Of a stretch of 47,525 bases of DNA, positions 39,556 through 47,525 are shown one piece after another. The notes beneath the pieces are model-generated. The model saw only the letters and a list, made by a program, of their open reading frames with translations. It was not told the DNA's origin and did no database searches. The DNA lies in the NCBI GenBank assembly GCA_017631435.1, contig JAGBTG010000024.1, positions 1 through 47,525 on the forward strand. Reading direction: 5' to 3'. Each line of letters begins with the position of its first letter. Positions within the stretch are counted from its first letter, which is position 1. Made by a program: the position numbers and the translations under genes. This DNA is from Bacteroidales bacterium. GTDB lineage: Bacteria > Bacteroidota > Bacteroidia > Bacteroidales > UBA932.

Positions 39556-40917
39556 TTATATGAAGAGTGATACTGCAAACAATGTTATTATTGAGGTGAC
39601 ACCCATGATGAGGGTGAGGGCTGTCTGGGTCTTGTAGCCGTTCTGTGGGGTGAGGCCTCCAAAGTTGGTGACTACCCAGAAGTAGCTGTCGTTGGCGTGC
39701 GAGACGGTCATGGCGCCGGCTCCAATGGCCATAACTACAAGTACGGCGTCAATTGGGGTGGTCATGCCAAGGGCTGCCATAAGCGATGCATCCGAGAAAT
39801 AGAGACCCATGATGCCCGCTGTGGTGGTCATTGCCACGGTTGAAGAGCCCTGCGAGGTCTTGATGATTGCCGCCACCACAAACGGGAAGAAAATTCCAAT
39901 GCTTGAGAGGGCGGTGGCGTTCTGCTGGATGTACTGTACAAATCCAGCCTCCACAATCACCTGTCCAAGGACACTTCCGGCTGCGGTGATGAAGATGATC
40001 GGGCCGGCAGTCTTCAGTGATTCCTGTGTGAGGTCATAGAGCTGTTTTCCCATTTTTGATCTCCACAGCAGCGGCAGTGCCGAGATGAGTCCTGCAGTAA
40101 GGGCAATGATAGGTTTGCCCAGGAAGGTAAGGAGTTCCCCGGTGAAGCCGTTGATTTTGGCAATTGAGGCAATGGAGCCTCCGGCCATAAGGACTATCGG
40201 GAGTAAAATTGGGGTTATTGATGCCCAAGTGCTTGGGAGATTGTGCTGGTTGTATGCCTGTGAAATGCTCTCTACATCAAGGTCTTCAGAGGATTTTACC
40301 TTCTTCCCGACAGCGGTTGCAAAGAAATATGCCGCAGTGAGGGGCAGGATGGAGATGAGGAGTCCTGCAATGATTACAAGGAGCAGGTTGCTCTCAAGTC
40401 CTATAAGTCCTGCAGTGGCTATGGGGCCCGGTGTAGGGGGGATGAATACGTGAGAAACGTACAGTCCTGCAGAGAGGGCAACGGTAAGGGTTACCGATGA
40501 GAAATTGGTCTTGCGGCTGAGCCATTTGCGGATAGGGTTTACAATGATGAAACCGCTATCGCAGAAAACCGGCACCGAGATAATCCAACCAATGAGCATG
40601 ATTGCGAGCTGCGGATGTTTTTCTCCAATGATGCGGATGATGGCATCTGCCAAACGGATTGCCGCACCTGTCTTCTCCAGGATGAGCCCTATGAGGGTAC
40701 CCAGGATGATTACAATTCCAATGCTGGTAAAGATTGAGGAGAATCCCTTCCCGATAGTTGCAGGAATGGTATCCAGCGGAATCCCAATTCCCACAGCCAG
40801 GATGAGTGCGATTCCCATTATGGCCAGGAACGGATGGACTCCCCATTTGGAGATTGATACTATCAGCAGCACTATTGCCAGTGCAAAAACTATAATTAGT
40901 GTTGTACCTGTAAGCAT
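39556..40917 (-). CDS. GntP family gluconate/sugar-acid permease
   Basis: The 453-residue polytopic protein has the GntP pattern: GKGFSSIFTSIGIVIILGTLIG, VFCDSGFIIVNPI, SVTLTVALSAGLYVSHVFIPPTPGP, IIKTSQGSSTVAMTTTAGIMG and SHANDSYFWVV. It imports gluconate or related aldonates by proton symport. It is flanked within 12 bp by the SGNH hydrolase and the esterase/SMP-30 fusion, indicating a catabolic set for sugar acids. No gluconate kinase is visible in the window. Confidence 0.93.
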   Translation of the reverse strand: MLTGTTLIIVFALAIVLLIVSISKWGVHPFLAIMGIALILAVGIGIPLDTIPATIGKGFSSIFTSIGIVIILGTLIGLILEKTGAAIRLADAIIRIIGEKHPQLAIMLIGWIISVPVFCDSGFIIVNPIRKWLSRKTNFSSVTLTVALSAGLYVSHVFIPPTPGPIATAGLIGLESNLLLVIIAGLLISILPLTAAYFFATAVGKKVKSSEDLDVESISQAYNQHNLPSTWASITPILLPIVLMAGGSIASIAKINGFTGELLTFLGKPIIALTAGLISALPLLWRSKMGKQLYDLTQESLKTAGPIIFITAAGSVLGQVIVEAGFVQYIQQNATALSSIGIFFPFVVAAIIKTSQGSSTVAMTTTAGIMGLYFSDASLMAALGMTTPIDAVLVVMAIGAGAMTVSHANDSYFWVVTNFGGLTPQNGYKTQTALTLIMGVTSIITLFAVSLFI

Positions 40918-40929
40918 TTTTGTATCGGT

Positions 40930-41637
40930 TTAGAGTTTTTTGAGGAATTCTACAAGGGTATTTGCCATCAGTTGGGCTCCCTCGCTGGTAGGGTGGGTGC
41001 CGTCTGTGATATACGGATTGTAATATCCGGTATATTCCGGATGGGTTCCTTTGATTATCCTGTTTTCATGCGGGTTGATGCCGCTTAGGTTGTGCATGTC
41101 CACTACCGGAAGATTGTAGTATGCCGCCACCTCTTTAATGGCTTGGATCCACTCGTCCCACTGGTAAAGCACCCGGGCGTTGTTTTCTGGGGTATTTGGT
41201 AAGTGCGATTTCTCTGCGTTGAGCAACTTGATAGGGGTTAGGACAACAATTTTTGTCTCTTTGCCGGTTGTGCTGTATTTCTGTTTAAGGCCTTGCAGCA
41301 GGGTGTGCCATGCCCCGTAGAACGTATCCGTGCCGCGGTCTTCCATGGTGCCGAGTTCCACACCCAGCCTTACATCATTGGTGCCTCCGGTAACCGTTAC
41401 AAGATCTGCATCATCTGCCATCTCCACATATCTTTTGCACATGGGGGTGTTCTCCGGCAGGTTGGCAATTGTAGAATCAGATATTCCATGATTCTCAAAT
41501 TCCATATTGAGCATCTTTGCCGCCAGTGCCGCATAACTCTCCAGCTGCCCCGGATGCCCCGGATAATTGCGCGGAATGAACCCGTAAGTGATTGAATCCC
41601 CCAGCGCACAGTATTTCAGTTTTTTTGTTGAGGTCAT
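40930..41637 (-). CDS. SGNH/GDSL family hydrolase
   Basis: The 235-residue protein has block I ALGDSITYG (catalytic Ser), block III TGGTNDVRLG (Gly and Asn) and block V DGTHPTSEGAQLMA (Asp and His). It has no signal peptide, so it is probably cytoplasmic or exported by another route. Such enzymes are esterases or carbohydrate deacetylases. It is first in the operon with the permease and esterase, and its -7 box is at 41658-41665. Confidence 0.9.
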   Translation of the reverse strand: MTSTKKLKYCALGDSITYGFIPRNYPGHPGQLESYAALAAKMLNMEFENHGISDSTIANLPENTPMCKRYVEMADDADLVTVTGGTNDVRLGVELGTMEDRGTDTFYGAWHTLLQGLKQKYSTTGKETKIVVLTPIKLLNAEKSHLPNTPENNARVLYQWDEWIQAIKEVAAYYNLPVVDMHNLSGINPHENRIIKGTHPEYTGYYNPYITDGTHPTSEGAQLMANTLVEFLKKL

Positions 41638-41657
41638 TTTTTTCGTGGTGTATTATA

Positions 41658-41665
41658 CAAAGGTA
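41658..41665 (-). promoter_or_regulatory. -7 box TACCTTTG for the SGNH/GntP operon
   Basis: The minus strand reads TACCTTTG, a full TAnnTTTG match. It ends 20 nt before the ATG at 41637 and 12 nt from the cloverleaf-like structure that begins at 41678. Confidence 0.6.
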
Positions 41666-41677
41666 ACTCTTTTTTGG

Positions 41678-41802
41678 TTACGTTGTCTTTTTGTATATCT
41701 TCCTGATTCTCAGGAAGATAATTTTACAAAGTTTGCAAAAATTGCAAACTTTGTAAAATCAATTACTTGAGAATCAAGTAATTGTACAAAAAGACAACGT
41801 AA
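41678..41802. repeat. Perfect cloverleaf-like structure: 18-bp outer stem enclosing three hairpins
   Basis: The outer arms TTACGTTGTCTTTTTGTA (41678-41695) and its exact complement (41785-41802) enclose three abutting perfect hairpins. H1 is 41696-41720 (11-bp stem, loop TTC). H2 is 41721-41759 (18-bp stem, loop AAA). H3 is 41760-41784 (11-bp stem, loop GAA). No base is left unpaired at the junction and no mismatch occurs in 58 pairs. The tips of H1 (TGATTCTCA) and H3 (TGAGAATCA) are exact complements, so they could pair with each other. It fills the space between two divergent -7 boxes. Function is unknown: a mobile terminal structure, protein-binding cruciform or paired regulatory RNA are possible. 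Confidence 0.95.
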
Positions 41803-41813
41803 AAAAATTGTGT

Positions 41814-41821
41814 TATTTTTG
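41814..41821 (+). promoter_or_regulatory. -7 box TATTTTTG for the ATP-grasp-like gene
   Basis: TATTTTTG matches TAnnTTTG and ends 4 nt before the ATG at 41826, so transcription would start at or next to the initiation codon (leaderless). It lies 11 nt after the right outer arm of the cloverleaf-like structure. Confidence 0.5.
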
Positions 41822-41825
41822 TGGC

Positions 41826-42896
41826 ATGGAGAGCAGTGTCAAGTTTATTTTCAATCCGGAGCATGATTTGTGCCTGGCCAGTGGGGATGTGAATTTCATT
41901 CCGCCGACTGCGGCTGTGCGGTTTGCACAGGAAGGGAAGTGGATTGAAAGGTTCATGCGGGCGCCGGAAGGGATGCAAGCGGGTGGAGGTAATGATGCCG
42001 GGAAAATCGTTCCATGGGGATGGAATGCAGTGCTTAAACGGAAACTTATGGATGAGGGGTGGCCTCTGGAAGCGCTCCCTTCAGATGAGGAACTTGATTT
42101 CATTCGGGAGAATTCCCGCAGGGAATTGGCAGTGGAACTGTTGGAGAGAGTTCAGGGGGCAGGCGTGGAGTGCATACCTGCACCGGCCACCCCGGTCACC
42201 CCAGCCACCCCGGCAACAATCCTTCCGCATACCTACAGAACAATTGCCCACTCCATTGAAGAGATTGAATCCTTTCTCAGCTGTAATAGGAGGGTTGTAC
42301 TGAAAGCACCCTTGTCGGGAAGCGGAAAAGGGATAAGGTTTGTGACTGGAGAACTTATGGAGACTGACCGTGGCTGGTGCCGCAAAACACTGCAGAAACA
42401 GGGAGCGGTGATAGTGGAGCAGAGGATGGAGGTACAGCAGGAGTTTGCCATGCTGTTTGAGTGCACCCCCGCAGCTGAAAGGCCGTATGGAAATGTGGCT
42501 TTCAGAGGCTACTCAATGTTCTACGCAAGCAACGGCGCATACAAAGGAAACATCCTGGCATCAAATGAGCATATTGAAAACACACTTACCCGGTGGATTC
42601 CCAAAGGGATGCTGCATAAGGTGCAGGAGGAGATAGCATGTTGGTTGCAGGAAAAACTGCAGGGAAAATATACAGGATTCATAGGTGTGGACCAGTTCAT
42701 TTGTCCGCACAACGGCGCAATATTGTACAACCCCGCAATGGAAATCAACCAGAGGATGACAATGGGCCTGATAGCCAGAAATATATACGATTACCACAAA
42801 GAAGAATACTACCTTGGTGAAGGGACCCATTGCTTTGAACCGGAAAGGGGAATCATTTTGCTGCCTTGCTCCGGCTTACCACAAACACTCCTGTAA
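41826..42896 (+). CDS. ATP-grasp-like protein of unknown function
   Basis: The 356-residue protein starts MESSVKFIFNPEHDLCLASGDVNFIPP, a pattern I associate with a Bacteroidota hypothetical family, and contains VVLKAPLSGSGKGIRFV (ATP-grasp-like glycine-rich loop), QKQGAVIVEQRME and TGFIGVDQFICP...NPAMEINQRM (metal and ATP end). An ATP-dependent ligase is plausible; the substrate is unknown. A Pro/Ala/Thr linker (APATPVTPATPAT) is encoded by a short imperfect DNA repeat near 42180-42216. The 3' end overlaps the convergent EamA gene by 44 bp. Confidence 0.65.
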   Translation: MESSVKFIFNPEHDLCLASGDVNFIPPTAAVRFAQEGKWIERFMRAPEGMQAGGGNDAGKIVPWGWNAVLKRKLMDEGWPLEALPSDEELDFIRENSRRELAVELLERVQGAGVECIPAPATPVTPATPATILPHTYRTIAHSIEEIESFLSCNRRVVLKAPLSGSGKGIRFVTGELMETDRGWCRKTLQKQGAVIVEQRMEVQQEFAMLFECTPAAERPYGNVAFRGYSMFYASNGAYKGNILASNEHIENTLTRWIPKGMLHKVQEEIACWLQEKLQGKYTGFIGVDQFICPHNGAILYNPAMEINQRMTMGLIARNIYDYHKEEYYLGEGTHCFEPERGIILLPCSGLPQTLL

Positions 42897-43749
42897 AAAC
42901 CATAACTGCGGCAAGCACCTTCTGCCAGGTAATGCCGTCCATCCCAATACAGATACTTATTACTGTGGCAATTATAGGCTGCACATAACTGTACATGCTC
43001 ACAAGGGTAGGGCGGATGTTCTTCTGTCCCAGAGGGATGAGAAAATAGCACACGCAAGTGGCAAAAAGCACCAGGAATCCCAGTTCAAGCAGTTGTACTC
43101 CAGGAAGTTCCATCCACACTGGTGAAAATACCTCCCCAAACGAAAACGGCAATGACATTGCAACGGAGAAAAGGAAAATCCACTTCATGAAGGTGATCAC
43201 CGAATACTTCATGATTACCGGCCTGAAAACACCCAGGTAGAGGGCAAAAGCCACTCCGTTTAGCACCATCAGCAAAATGCCGGAAAGTTTGCTCTCTATA
43301 ACTCCGTTTCCTCGAGAATTGTTCATTATCAGGAAGATAATGCCACACAGACTCAATAATACACCACCACCTTTCTTCCATGTAAGCGGTTCCTTAAGCA
43401 CCACTGCCGCAATGAACATGGTGTAGATTGGGGTAAGTGCACTGATGATGGAGCAGTGCATTGGGGTGATATCGGGAATAGCCTCAAGAAAAGTGAGTTG
43501 TGTGAGGAAAAATCCCAGGAAGGATGCTGCAAAAATCTTCAAAAAATCTCCCCGCTCCACCTTTTCTGCCGGCATGAACAATGAAAGGATCCAGAAAAAT
43601 GCGCTTGCCCCAAGCGACCTTACAGTAAAGATTGCAAGAGGCGATATGGCGCTGGATGTTGTAAGATCCTTGCACACAATTATGTTTATGCCAAAAATGG
43701 CATAAGCGGCAAAGCAGGCAGCGTGCCCGATAAGTGGAGACTGTTTCAT
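42853..43749 (-). CDS. EamA/DMT family transporter
   Basis: The 298-residue protein has ten hydrophobic segments in two homologous halves; typical features are IFGINIIVCKDL at the N-terminus and PLTWKKGGGVLLSLCGIIFLI and PTLVSMYSYVQPIIATVISI before the last helices. Such carriers export metabolites such as amino acids; the substrate cannot be predicted. It begins 9 bp after luxS and is probably co-transcribed with it. Confidence 0.88.
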   Translation of the reverse strand: MKQSPLIGHAACFAAYAIFGINIIVCKDLTTSSAISPLAIFTVRSLGASAFFWILSLFMPAEKVERGDFLKIFAASFLGFFLTQLTFLEAIPDITPMHCSIISALTPIYTMFIAAVVLKEPLTWKKGGGVLLSLCGIIFLIMNNSRGNGVIESKLSGILLMVLNGVAFALYLGVFRPVIMKYSVITFMKWIFLFSVAMSLPFSFGEVFSPVWMELPGVQLLELGFLVLFATCVCYFLIPLGQKNIRPTLVSMYSYVQPIIATVISICIGMDGITWQKVLAAVMVFTGVFVVSRSKAAK

Positions 43750-43758
43750 AACCGGATA

Positions 43759-44244
43759 TTACTCCTGGCAATATGGATATTCGCTTGAAAACTCATCAGA
43801 GGTAAAATTTGGAATAATCACCTTCCCGATAAATTCCTTTGCCCCCTGCAGATCAAAATATTTGTAGTTCCCGCAAGTAAGTTCGGCAGCTCCCGGAATT
43901 GTATCCTGGGTAAGGATATGCTCCACGCACTCAAGTACCAGTTTTCTCCAGAACTCAGAACTGTAGGAAACAGATGTGAGGAAATAGAATCCTGTAAGGC
44001 ACCCCATAGGTCCTACATACAGCAAAGTGGATGAGAACTCCTCATTTGTCTTTGTCCTCAGATAATCTGCCATAAAATGCTCAAGAGTGTGAGCCACCTT
44101 CGGATCCATGAACAACCCCTTATAAACCGCATCCTGCGGCCTTACAAATCTTACATCATATGTGAAAACCCCATTTACTTGGCACTCATAAACCCCTGGC
44201 ACAAGTTTCTTGTGGTCAATAATGAACGAATTTACCTTCTGCAT
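43759..44244 (-). CDS. luxS: S-ribosylhomocysteine lyase LuxS
   Basis: The 161-residue protein is complete. The metal site is His52, His56 (AHTLEH) and Cys124 (TCGNY), and the catalytic Cys is Cys82 in GPMGCLTGFY, with Glu55 as partner. It converts S-ribosylhomocysteine to homocysteine and 4,5-dihydroxy-2,3-pentanedione, the AI-2 precursor, in the activated methyl cycle. The -7 box is at 44266-44273. The EamA transporter gene downstream may be a co-transcribed exporter. Confidence 0.97.
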   Translation of the reverse strand: MQKVNSFIIDHKKLVPGVYECQVNGVFTYDVRFVRPQDAVYKGLFMDPKVAHTLEHFMADYLRTKTNEEFSSTLLYVGPMGCLTGFYFLTSVSYSSEFWRKLVLECVEHILTQDTIPGAAELTCGNYKYFDLQGAKEFIGKVIIPNFTSDEFSSEYPYCQE

Positions 44245-44265
44245 CTCTATATAGTTTTATTGGTA

Positions 44266-44273
44266 CAAAGGTA
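44266..44273 (-). promoter_or_regulatory. -7 box TACCTTTG for luxS
   Basis: The minus strand reads TACCTTTG, followed after 21 nt by the luxS ATG. The same octamer and surrounding TACCTTTGTA also occur at the SGNH/GntP promoter. Confidence 0.6.
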
Positions 44274-44312
44274 AGAAAAACGGAATCCAAAAGAGCAGAT
44301 CAGTTCAATAAA

Positions 44313-45176
44313 TCATTTGTCAGTTTTGTCATAGAATGCGGCAAGGCCATAAATTGTATCCTTGAAGTTGATTTTTCCGTCAGATGCTTGGCGGATTTTT
44401 TCAAGTGATATGCTTATGTTGCGTACATGGGCTGGGAACCTTTCGCTGTCGGGAATAATGAATCCTTCAGGGGAGTGGCCGAGGATGCGGGCGTATTCGC
44501 AGGCGGTCTGGTATGTGTTGAGGGTGTTCTCGGCGCCAAAGTTGTAGACGCCGCCGGGGAGGTTGAATGTGTGGATTATGTTTTGGGCAATCTCTCCAAC
44601 CCAGGTGATGCCGCGGAACTCCCTGGTTGCAAAGCGGAGAGTGGAACCCTCGCTGATTGCTTTCTGGAAGTTGATGACAAAATTGTTGTGGTTGCGCATG
44701 CCGGGCCTCGGATTGTCGTACATCCAGGTGGCGCGCAAGGCTACGCAGCTGTCGCAGATCTCCAGCGCACGCTGTTCAGCCAGAAGTTTATGCCGTCCGT
44801 AGTGGTTTTCCGGAGTGAGTGGAGTATCCTCAGTAAGTAGCCCAAGCTCAGTACATCCGTTATAAACCTGGTCTGATGAGAAGAATACCATCTTGGTATT
44901 GTAGGCCTGGGCTGCAGCTGCGAGATTTTCAACACCGGCAACATTTACAAGCATACTCTCCTGGGGATGGTTCTCGCAGTAGCCGGTATCTGAAATTGCC
45001 GCAAGATGCAGGATAATATCCGGCCTGTTCTTTCCTATGAAACTCATGCACCCCTGCGTAGACGTGATCTCAAGATCCTGATGGGTAGGGGCAATGATGT
45101 CAAATTTGCCGGCAAGATGTGTTGCAATCCTGCTCCCGACAAATCCGCTTGTTCCGGTTATCAGCAATTTCTTCAT
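44313..45176 (-). CDS. NAD-dependent epimerase / dTDP-4-dehydrorhamnose reductase-like protein
   Basis: The 287-residue protein starts at the ATG of MKKLLITGTSGFVGSRIA (45176), the Rossmann GxxGxxG loop. ILHLAAISDTGYCE, VFFSSDQVY and YGRHKLLAEQ (Tyr-x3-Lys) give the short-chain reductase active site. It resembles RmlD, but the substrate is uncertain and no other rhamnose genes are nearby. It follows the RluA-type gene within about 20 bp. Confidence 0.88.
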   Translation of the reverse strand: MKKLLITGTSGFVGSRIATHLAGKFDIIAPTHQDLEITSTQGCMSFIGKNRPDIILHLAAISDTGYCENHPQESMLVNVAGVENLAAAAQAYNTKMVFFSSDQVYNGCTELGLLTEDTPLTPENHYGRHKLLAEQRALEICDSCVALRATWMYDNPRPGMRNHNNFVINFQKAISEGSTLRFATREFRGITWVGEIAQNIIHTFNLPGGVYNFGAENTLNTYQTACEYARILGHSPEGFIIPDSERFPAHVRNISISLEKIRQASDGKINFKDTIYGLAAFYDKTDK

Positions 45177-45196
45177 AGCCATTCAAGTGCCAGGGC

Positions 45197-45946
45197 TTAC
45201 AGACAACTCCTCATAATCGGACAAAATGGCGGTGCCACAATCTCCATCTCCTCTTTGCGCACGGGGTGGGTGAACCTTACGTGACGGGAGTGGAGCGAAA
45301 TGCTGCCGTCGGGATTGGAACGGGGAGCGCCGTATTTGAGGTCTCCCTTAATTACACACCCTATTGCTGAAAGTTGGGCGCGGATCTGGTGGTGTCGGCC
45401 GGTAAAGAGTTCTACCTCAAGAAGGAAGTATCTCTCGGTGGCCTTGAGGAACTTATAGCGGAGTTTGGCCTCTTTGGCACCCTGTTTTGGGGTGAGGCTG
45501 GTGTATGTCTTGTTCTGTTTCTCGTTGCGGGTAAGGTAATGGGTGAGGAGTTTTTCGTCCTCTTTAGGACGGTTGCACACCACAGCCCAGTAGGTCTTGT
45601 GCATCTGCCCTGTGCGGAACGCCTCGTTAAGACGGCCCAGAGCCTTTGAGGTCTTGGCAAATATCACGGCTCCGCTCACAGGACGGTCCAGACGGTGGAC
45701 AACACCCATGAATACTGCGCCCGGTTTGTTGTCGCGCTGTGCCACAAACGCCTTGAGGGTGGTGCTCATGCACTCATCCTCGGTCTTGTCTGCCTGCACA
45801 ATCTCTCCCGACCGCTTATTGAAAATAAGCAGGTGGTTGTCCTCGTAGAGGATCCTACCTGCTATATCATTGAATTCCTGCTGGGAAAGCCTCCTGTACA
45901 CAGGAGACCCCTCAGCTGTCATACTCTTATTTAATGTATCTGCCAT
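45197..45946 (-). CDS. RluA family pseudouridine synthase
   Basis: The 249-residue protein has the catalytic motif GVVHRLDRPVSGAVIFAKTSKA with the conserved Asp, the RNA-binding and active-site blocks LLIFNKRSGEIVQADK and LFTGRHHQIRAQLSAIG, and the end segment HPVRKEEMEIVAPP. It has no S4 domain. It converts uridine to pseudouridine in rRNA or tRNA. The target site cannot be stated. It is the first gene before the epimerase-like gene. Confidence 0.92.
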   Translation of the reverse strand: MADTLNKSMTAEGSPVYRRLSQQEFNDIAGRILYEDNHLLIFNKRSGEIVQADKTEDECMSTTLKAFVAQRDNKPGAVFMGVVHRLDRPVSGAVIFAKTSKALGRLNEAFRTGQMHKTYWAVVCNRPKEDEKLLTHYLTRNEKQNKTYTSLTPKQGAKEAKLRYKFLKATERYFLLEVELFTGRHHQIRAQLSAIGCVIKGDLKYGAPRSNPDGSISLHSRHVRFTHPVRKEEMEIVAPPFCPIMRSCL

Positions 45947-46105
45947 TATAAGTCCAATTTTCCTCTTCCCGACGATTTCTCATCTCCTCTTCAACGCATA
46001 TTTGCCCCAATTGTTCCCGTTTTGTGGGGCGGTATTGTCTCATTTTCGCATGGATTTGTGACAGTCGCTTGCCGGTGGGGCTGCCTGATATCTGTCGGGA
46101 TGATT
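45947..46105. other. Short intergenic region
   Basis: No gene. It contains two GTCGGGA-type motifs (45967 and 46094) within 134 bp, outside coding sequence, and a weak GCCCCA/TGGGGC inverted repeat with a long loop that is not a clear terminator. Confidence 0.5.
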
Positions 46106-46921
46106 CTAGTATGCCTCTTTCTCGTTAGGGAAGTCGCAGCTCTTCACGTCTGCCACGTAGTTTCTGATGGCGTTGAGTGACTCCTCGTGAAGGTTTGCGT
46201 ATCTGCGCAAGAATCTTGGAGAGAAAGAGTTGTTCAAACCCAGCATGTCGTGCATTACAAGTACCTGACCGTCGCAGTGAGGGCCGGCACCAATACCTAT
46301 TGTAGGGATCTTGAGTGCCTCTGACACTCTTTTTGCCAAAGCTGCAGGGATTTTTTCAAGTACAATGGCAAAGCAGCCTGCTCTCTCAAGCGCAAGAGCA
46401 TCCTCAATAAGTTTGTTTGCCTCTGCCTCCTCTTTTGCCCTTACAGCGTAAGTGCCGAATTTGTGGATAGACTGTGGAGTTAGTCCAAGGTGTCCCATTA
46501 CCGGAATACCGGTTGAAAGGATACGCTCAACACTCTCCATGATCTCGCTGCCGCCCTCAAGTTTAACTGCGTCAACCTCAGATTCTTTCATGATTCTGAT
46601 GGCGCTTCTTACTGCCTCTTTGGGGTTACCCTGGTAAGTACCGAAAGGCATGTCGCAAACTACAAGAGGATTCTTTACGGCACGCATTACGCTCTGTGCG
46701 TGGTAGATCATCTGGTCAATTGTAATAGGAAGGGTTGTCTCGTGTCCTGCCATAACGTTGGCAGCCGAGTCGCCTACAAGAATAATGTCTATTCCTGCCT
46801 CGTCAACGATTCCTGCAAAAGTATAATCATAGGCGGTAAGCATTGCAATCTTCTCGCCTTTAACTTTCATTTCCAACAACTTGTGGGTTGTAATGACTCT
46901 CTGTTTTCCTTCTACTGACAT
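46106..46921 (-). CDS. panB: 3-methyl-2-oxobutanoate hydroxymethyltransferase PanB
   Basis: The 271-residue protein is complete from the ATG of [15 protein letters not shown] (46921); an in-frame extension to 47020 lies in the promoter region and is not favoured. Metal and substrate residues are seen in [49 protein letters not shown] and [14 protein letters not shown]. It adds a hydroxymethyl group from methylene-tetrahydrofolate to 2-oxoisovalerate, the first step of pantothenate synthesis. It diverges from dnaK. Confidence 0.97.
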   Translation of the reverse strand: MSVEGKQRVITTHKLLEMKVKGEKIAMLTAYDYTFAGIVDEAGIDIILVGDSAANVMAGHETTLPITIDQMIYHAQSVMRAVKNPLVVCDMPFGTYQGNPKEAVRSAIRIMKESEVDAVKLEGGSEIMESVERILSTGIPVMGHLGLTPQSIHKFGTYAVRAKEEAEANKLIEDALALERAGCFAIVLEKIPAALAKRVSEALKIPTIGIGAGPHCDGQVLVMHDMLGLNNSFSPRFLRRYANLHEESLNAIRNYVADVKSCDFPNEKEAY

Positions 46922-47076
46922 GATTTGTGTTTTTAGTAGTATAATATGGTGCAAAGCAACTGAAAAAAAACAATAAAAGCAAACTTCTGCCACTTTGTCA
47001 TATTTTCCCTTTTGGCACAAAGTTGGAGATATAGAGAGGAAAACTGAAAATATAAATTTTAAAATTATACACGATT

Positions 47077-47525
47077 ATGGGAAAGATTATTGGAATTGAC
47101 CTAGGTACTACCAACAGCTGCGTAGCAGTTATGGAGGGTAACGAGCCTGCAGTTATCATTAACAGCGAGGGCAAAAGAACTACCCCATCTGTAGTTGCAT
47201 TTACAGAGGGTGGCGAGAGAAAAGTTGGAGATCCTGCAAAGAGACAGGCTATTACCAACCCTACAAATACCATTTTCTCTATCAAGAGATTTATGGGTGA
47301 GACTTATGACAACATTTCAAGCGAGATCAGCCGCGTACCTTATAAAGTAGTAAAAGGTGAGAATAACACTCCTAGAGTTGATATCAACGGCAGAATGTAT
47401 TCTCCACAGGAGATCTCTGCCATGATTCTTCAGAAAATGAAGAAGACTGCTGAGGATTACCTTGGCCAGGAGGTTAATGAGGCTGTAATTACAGTTCCTG
47501 CTTACTTCAACGATGCTCAGAGACA
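47077..47525 (+). CDS. dnaK: Chaperone DnaK, N-terminal part
   Basis: The gene runs off the right edge; 149 codons are visible. [21 protein letters not shown] is the phosphate-1 motif of the Hsp70 ATPase, followed by [11 protein letters not shown] and [14 protein letters not shown]. It folds proteins using ATP with DnaJ and GrpE. The upstream region (46922-47076) is A+T-rich; I did not find a clear CIRCE element. Confidence 0.97.
   Translation, partial: MGKIIGIDLGTTNSCVAVMEGNEPAVIINSEGKRTTPSVVAFTEGGERKVGDPAKRQAITNPTNTIFSIKRFMGETYDNISSEISRVPYKVVKGENNTPRVDINGRMYSPQEISAMILQKMKKTAEDYLGQEVNEAVITVPAYFNDAQR

Noticed and set aside
41678-41802. Cloverleaf-like structure as a transcription terminator or tRNA
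   Set aside because: It lies between divergent promoters, no gene ends there, and stems and loops do not match any tRNA arm lengths or invariant bases.
46922-47076. CIRCE or other heat-shock operator before dnaK
   Set aside because: I looked for a TTAGCACTC-type inverted repeat and did not see one.

Overview
This window comes from a Bacteroidota chromosome, most likely a gut-type Bacteroidales. The signs are promoters with the Bacteroidota -7 box TAnnTTTG in front of many genes, few Shine-Dalgarno sequences, and family-typical genes: an MG2-type outer-membrane-associated protein, a 'putative porin', DUF3990/DUF3791 proteins, WG repeats, a TonB-dependent receptor and a kinase-RapZ fusion. I cannot name a species.

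Layout. (1) 1-5.2 kb, minus strand: the start of an MG2-like exported protein, a degenerate ThiF-like protein, an ECF sigma factor co-transcribed with an M50-like membrane peptidase and a SprT-like peptidase, and a YiiX-like lipoprotein with a small secreted partner. (2) 5.3-18.05 kb, an accessory island beside an intact tRNA-Gly(CCC): a three-gene DUF3791/DUF3990 cassette between direct repeats that carry broken tRNA-Gly pieces; a promoter-led operon of TerB-C protein, BrxD-like ATPase, Lhr-like helicase, reverse transcriptase and lipoprotein; a LytTR regulator with a membrane DUF2233-like protein; an A+T-rich WG-repeat gene; and a degenerate 51-bp tandem repeat next to the tRNA. (3) 18.1-27.1 kb: an AraC regulator, then a TonB-dependent receptor with a complete RND tripartite efflux system. 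(4) 27.1-37.1 kb: a secreted phosphodiester glycosidase with a LolC/E-like permease, and an opposing operon for peptidoglycan salvage (sugar kinase-RapZ fusion, MurU-like uridylyltransferase, putative porin, MltF-like transglycosylase), then an M28 peptidase. (5) 37.1-41.6 kb: SGNH esterase, GntP permease, esterase/SMP-30 fusion and BASS-type transporter, probably one operon for sugar-acid esters. (6) 41.8-47.5 kb: ATP-grasp-like protein, EamA transporter with luxS, NAD-dependent epimerase with RluA-type synthase, panB and the start of dnaK.

Most unusual items: a perfect 125-bp cloverleaf-like DNA structure (41678-41802), in which an 18-bp outer stem encloses three perfect hairpins with no unpaired junction base and two complementary loops; the Ter/BREX-like ATPase-helicase operon joined to a reverse transcriptase preceded by a structured RNA-like region; the DUF3990 cassette between tRNA-remnant repeats; and a 7-mer, GTCGGGA, found 33 times by eye on both strands against about 6 expected.

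All family assignments were made by reading motifs, without database searches. Counts were made by hand.
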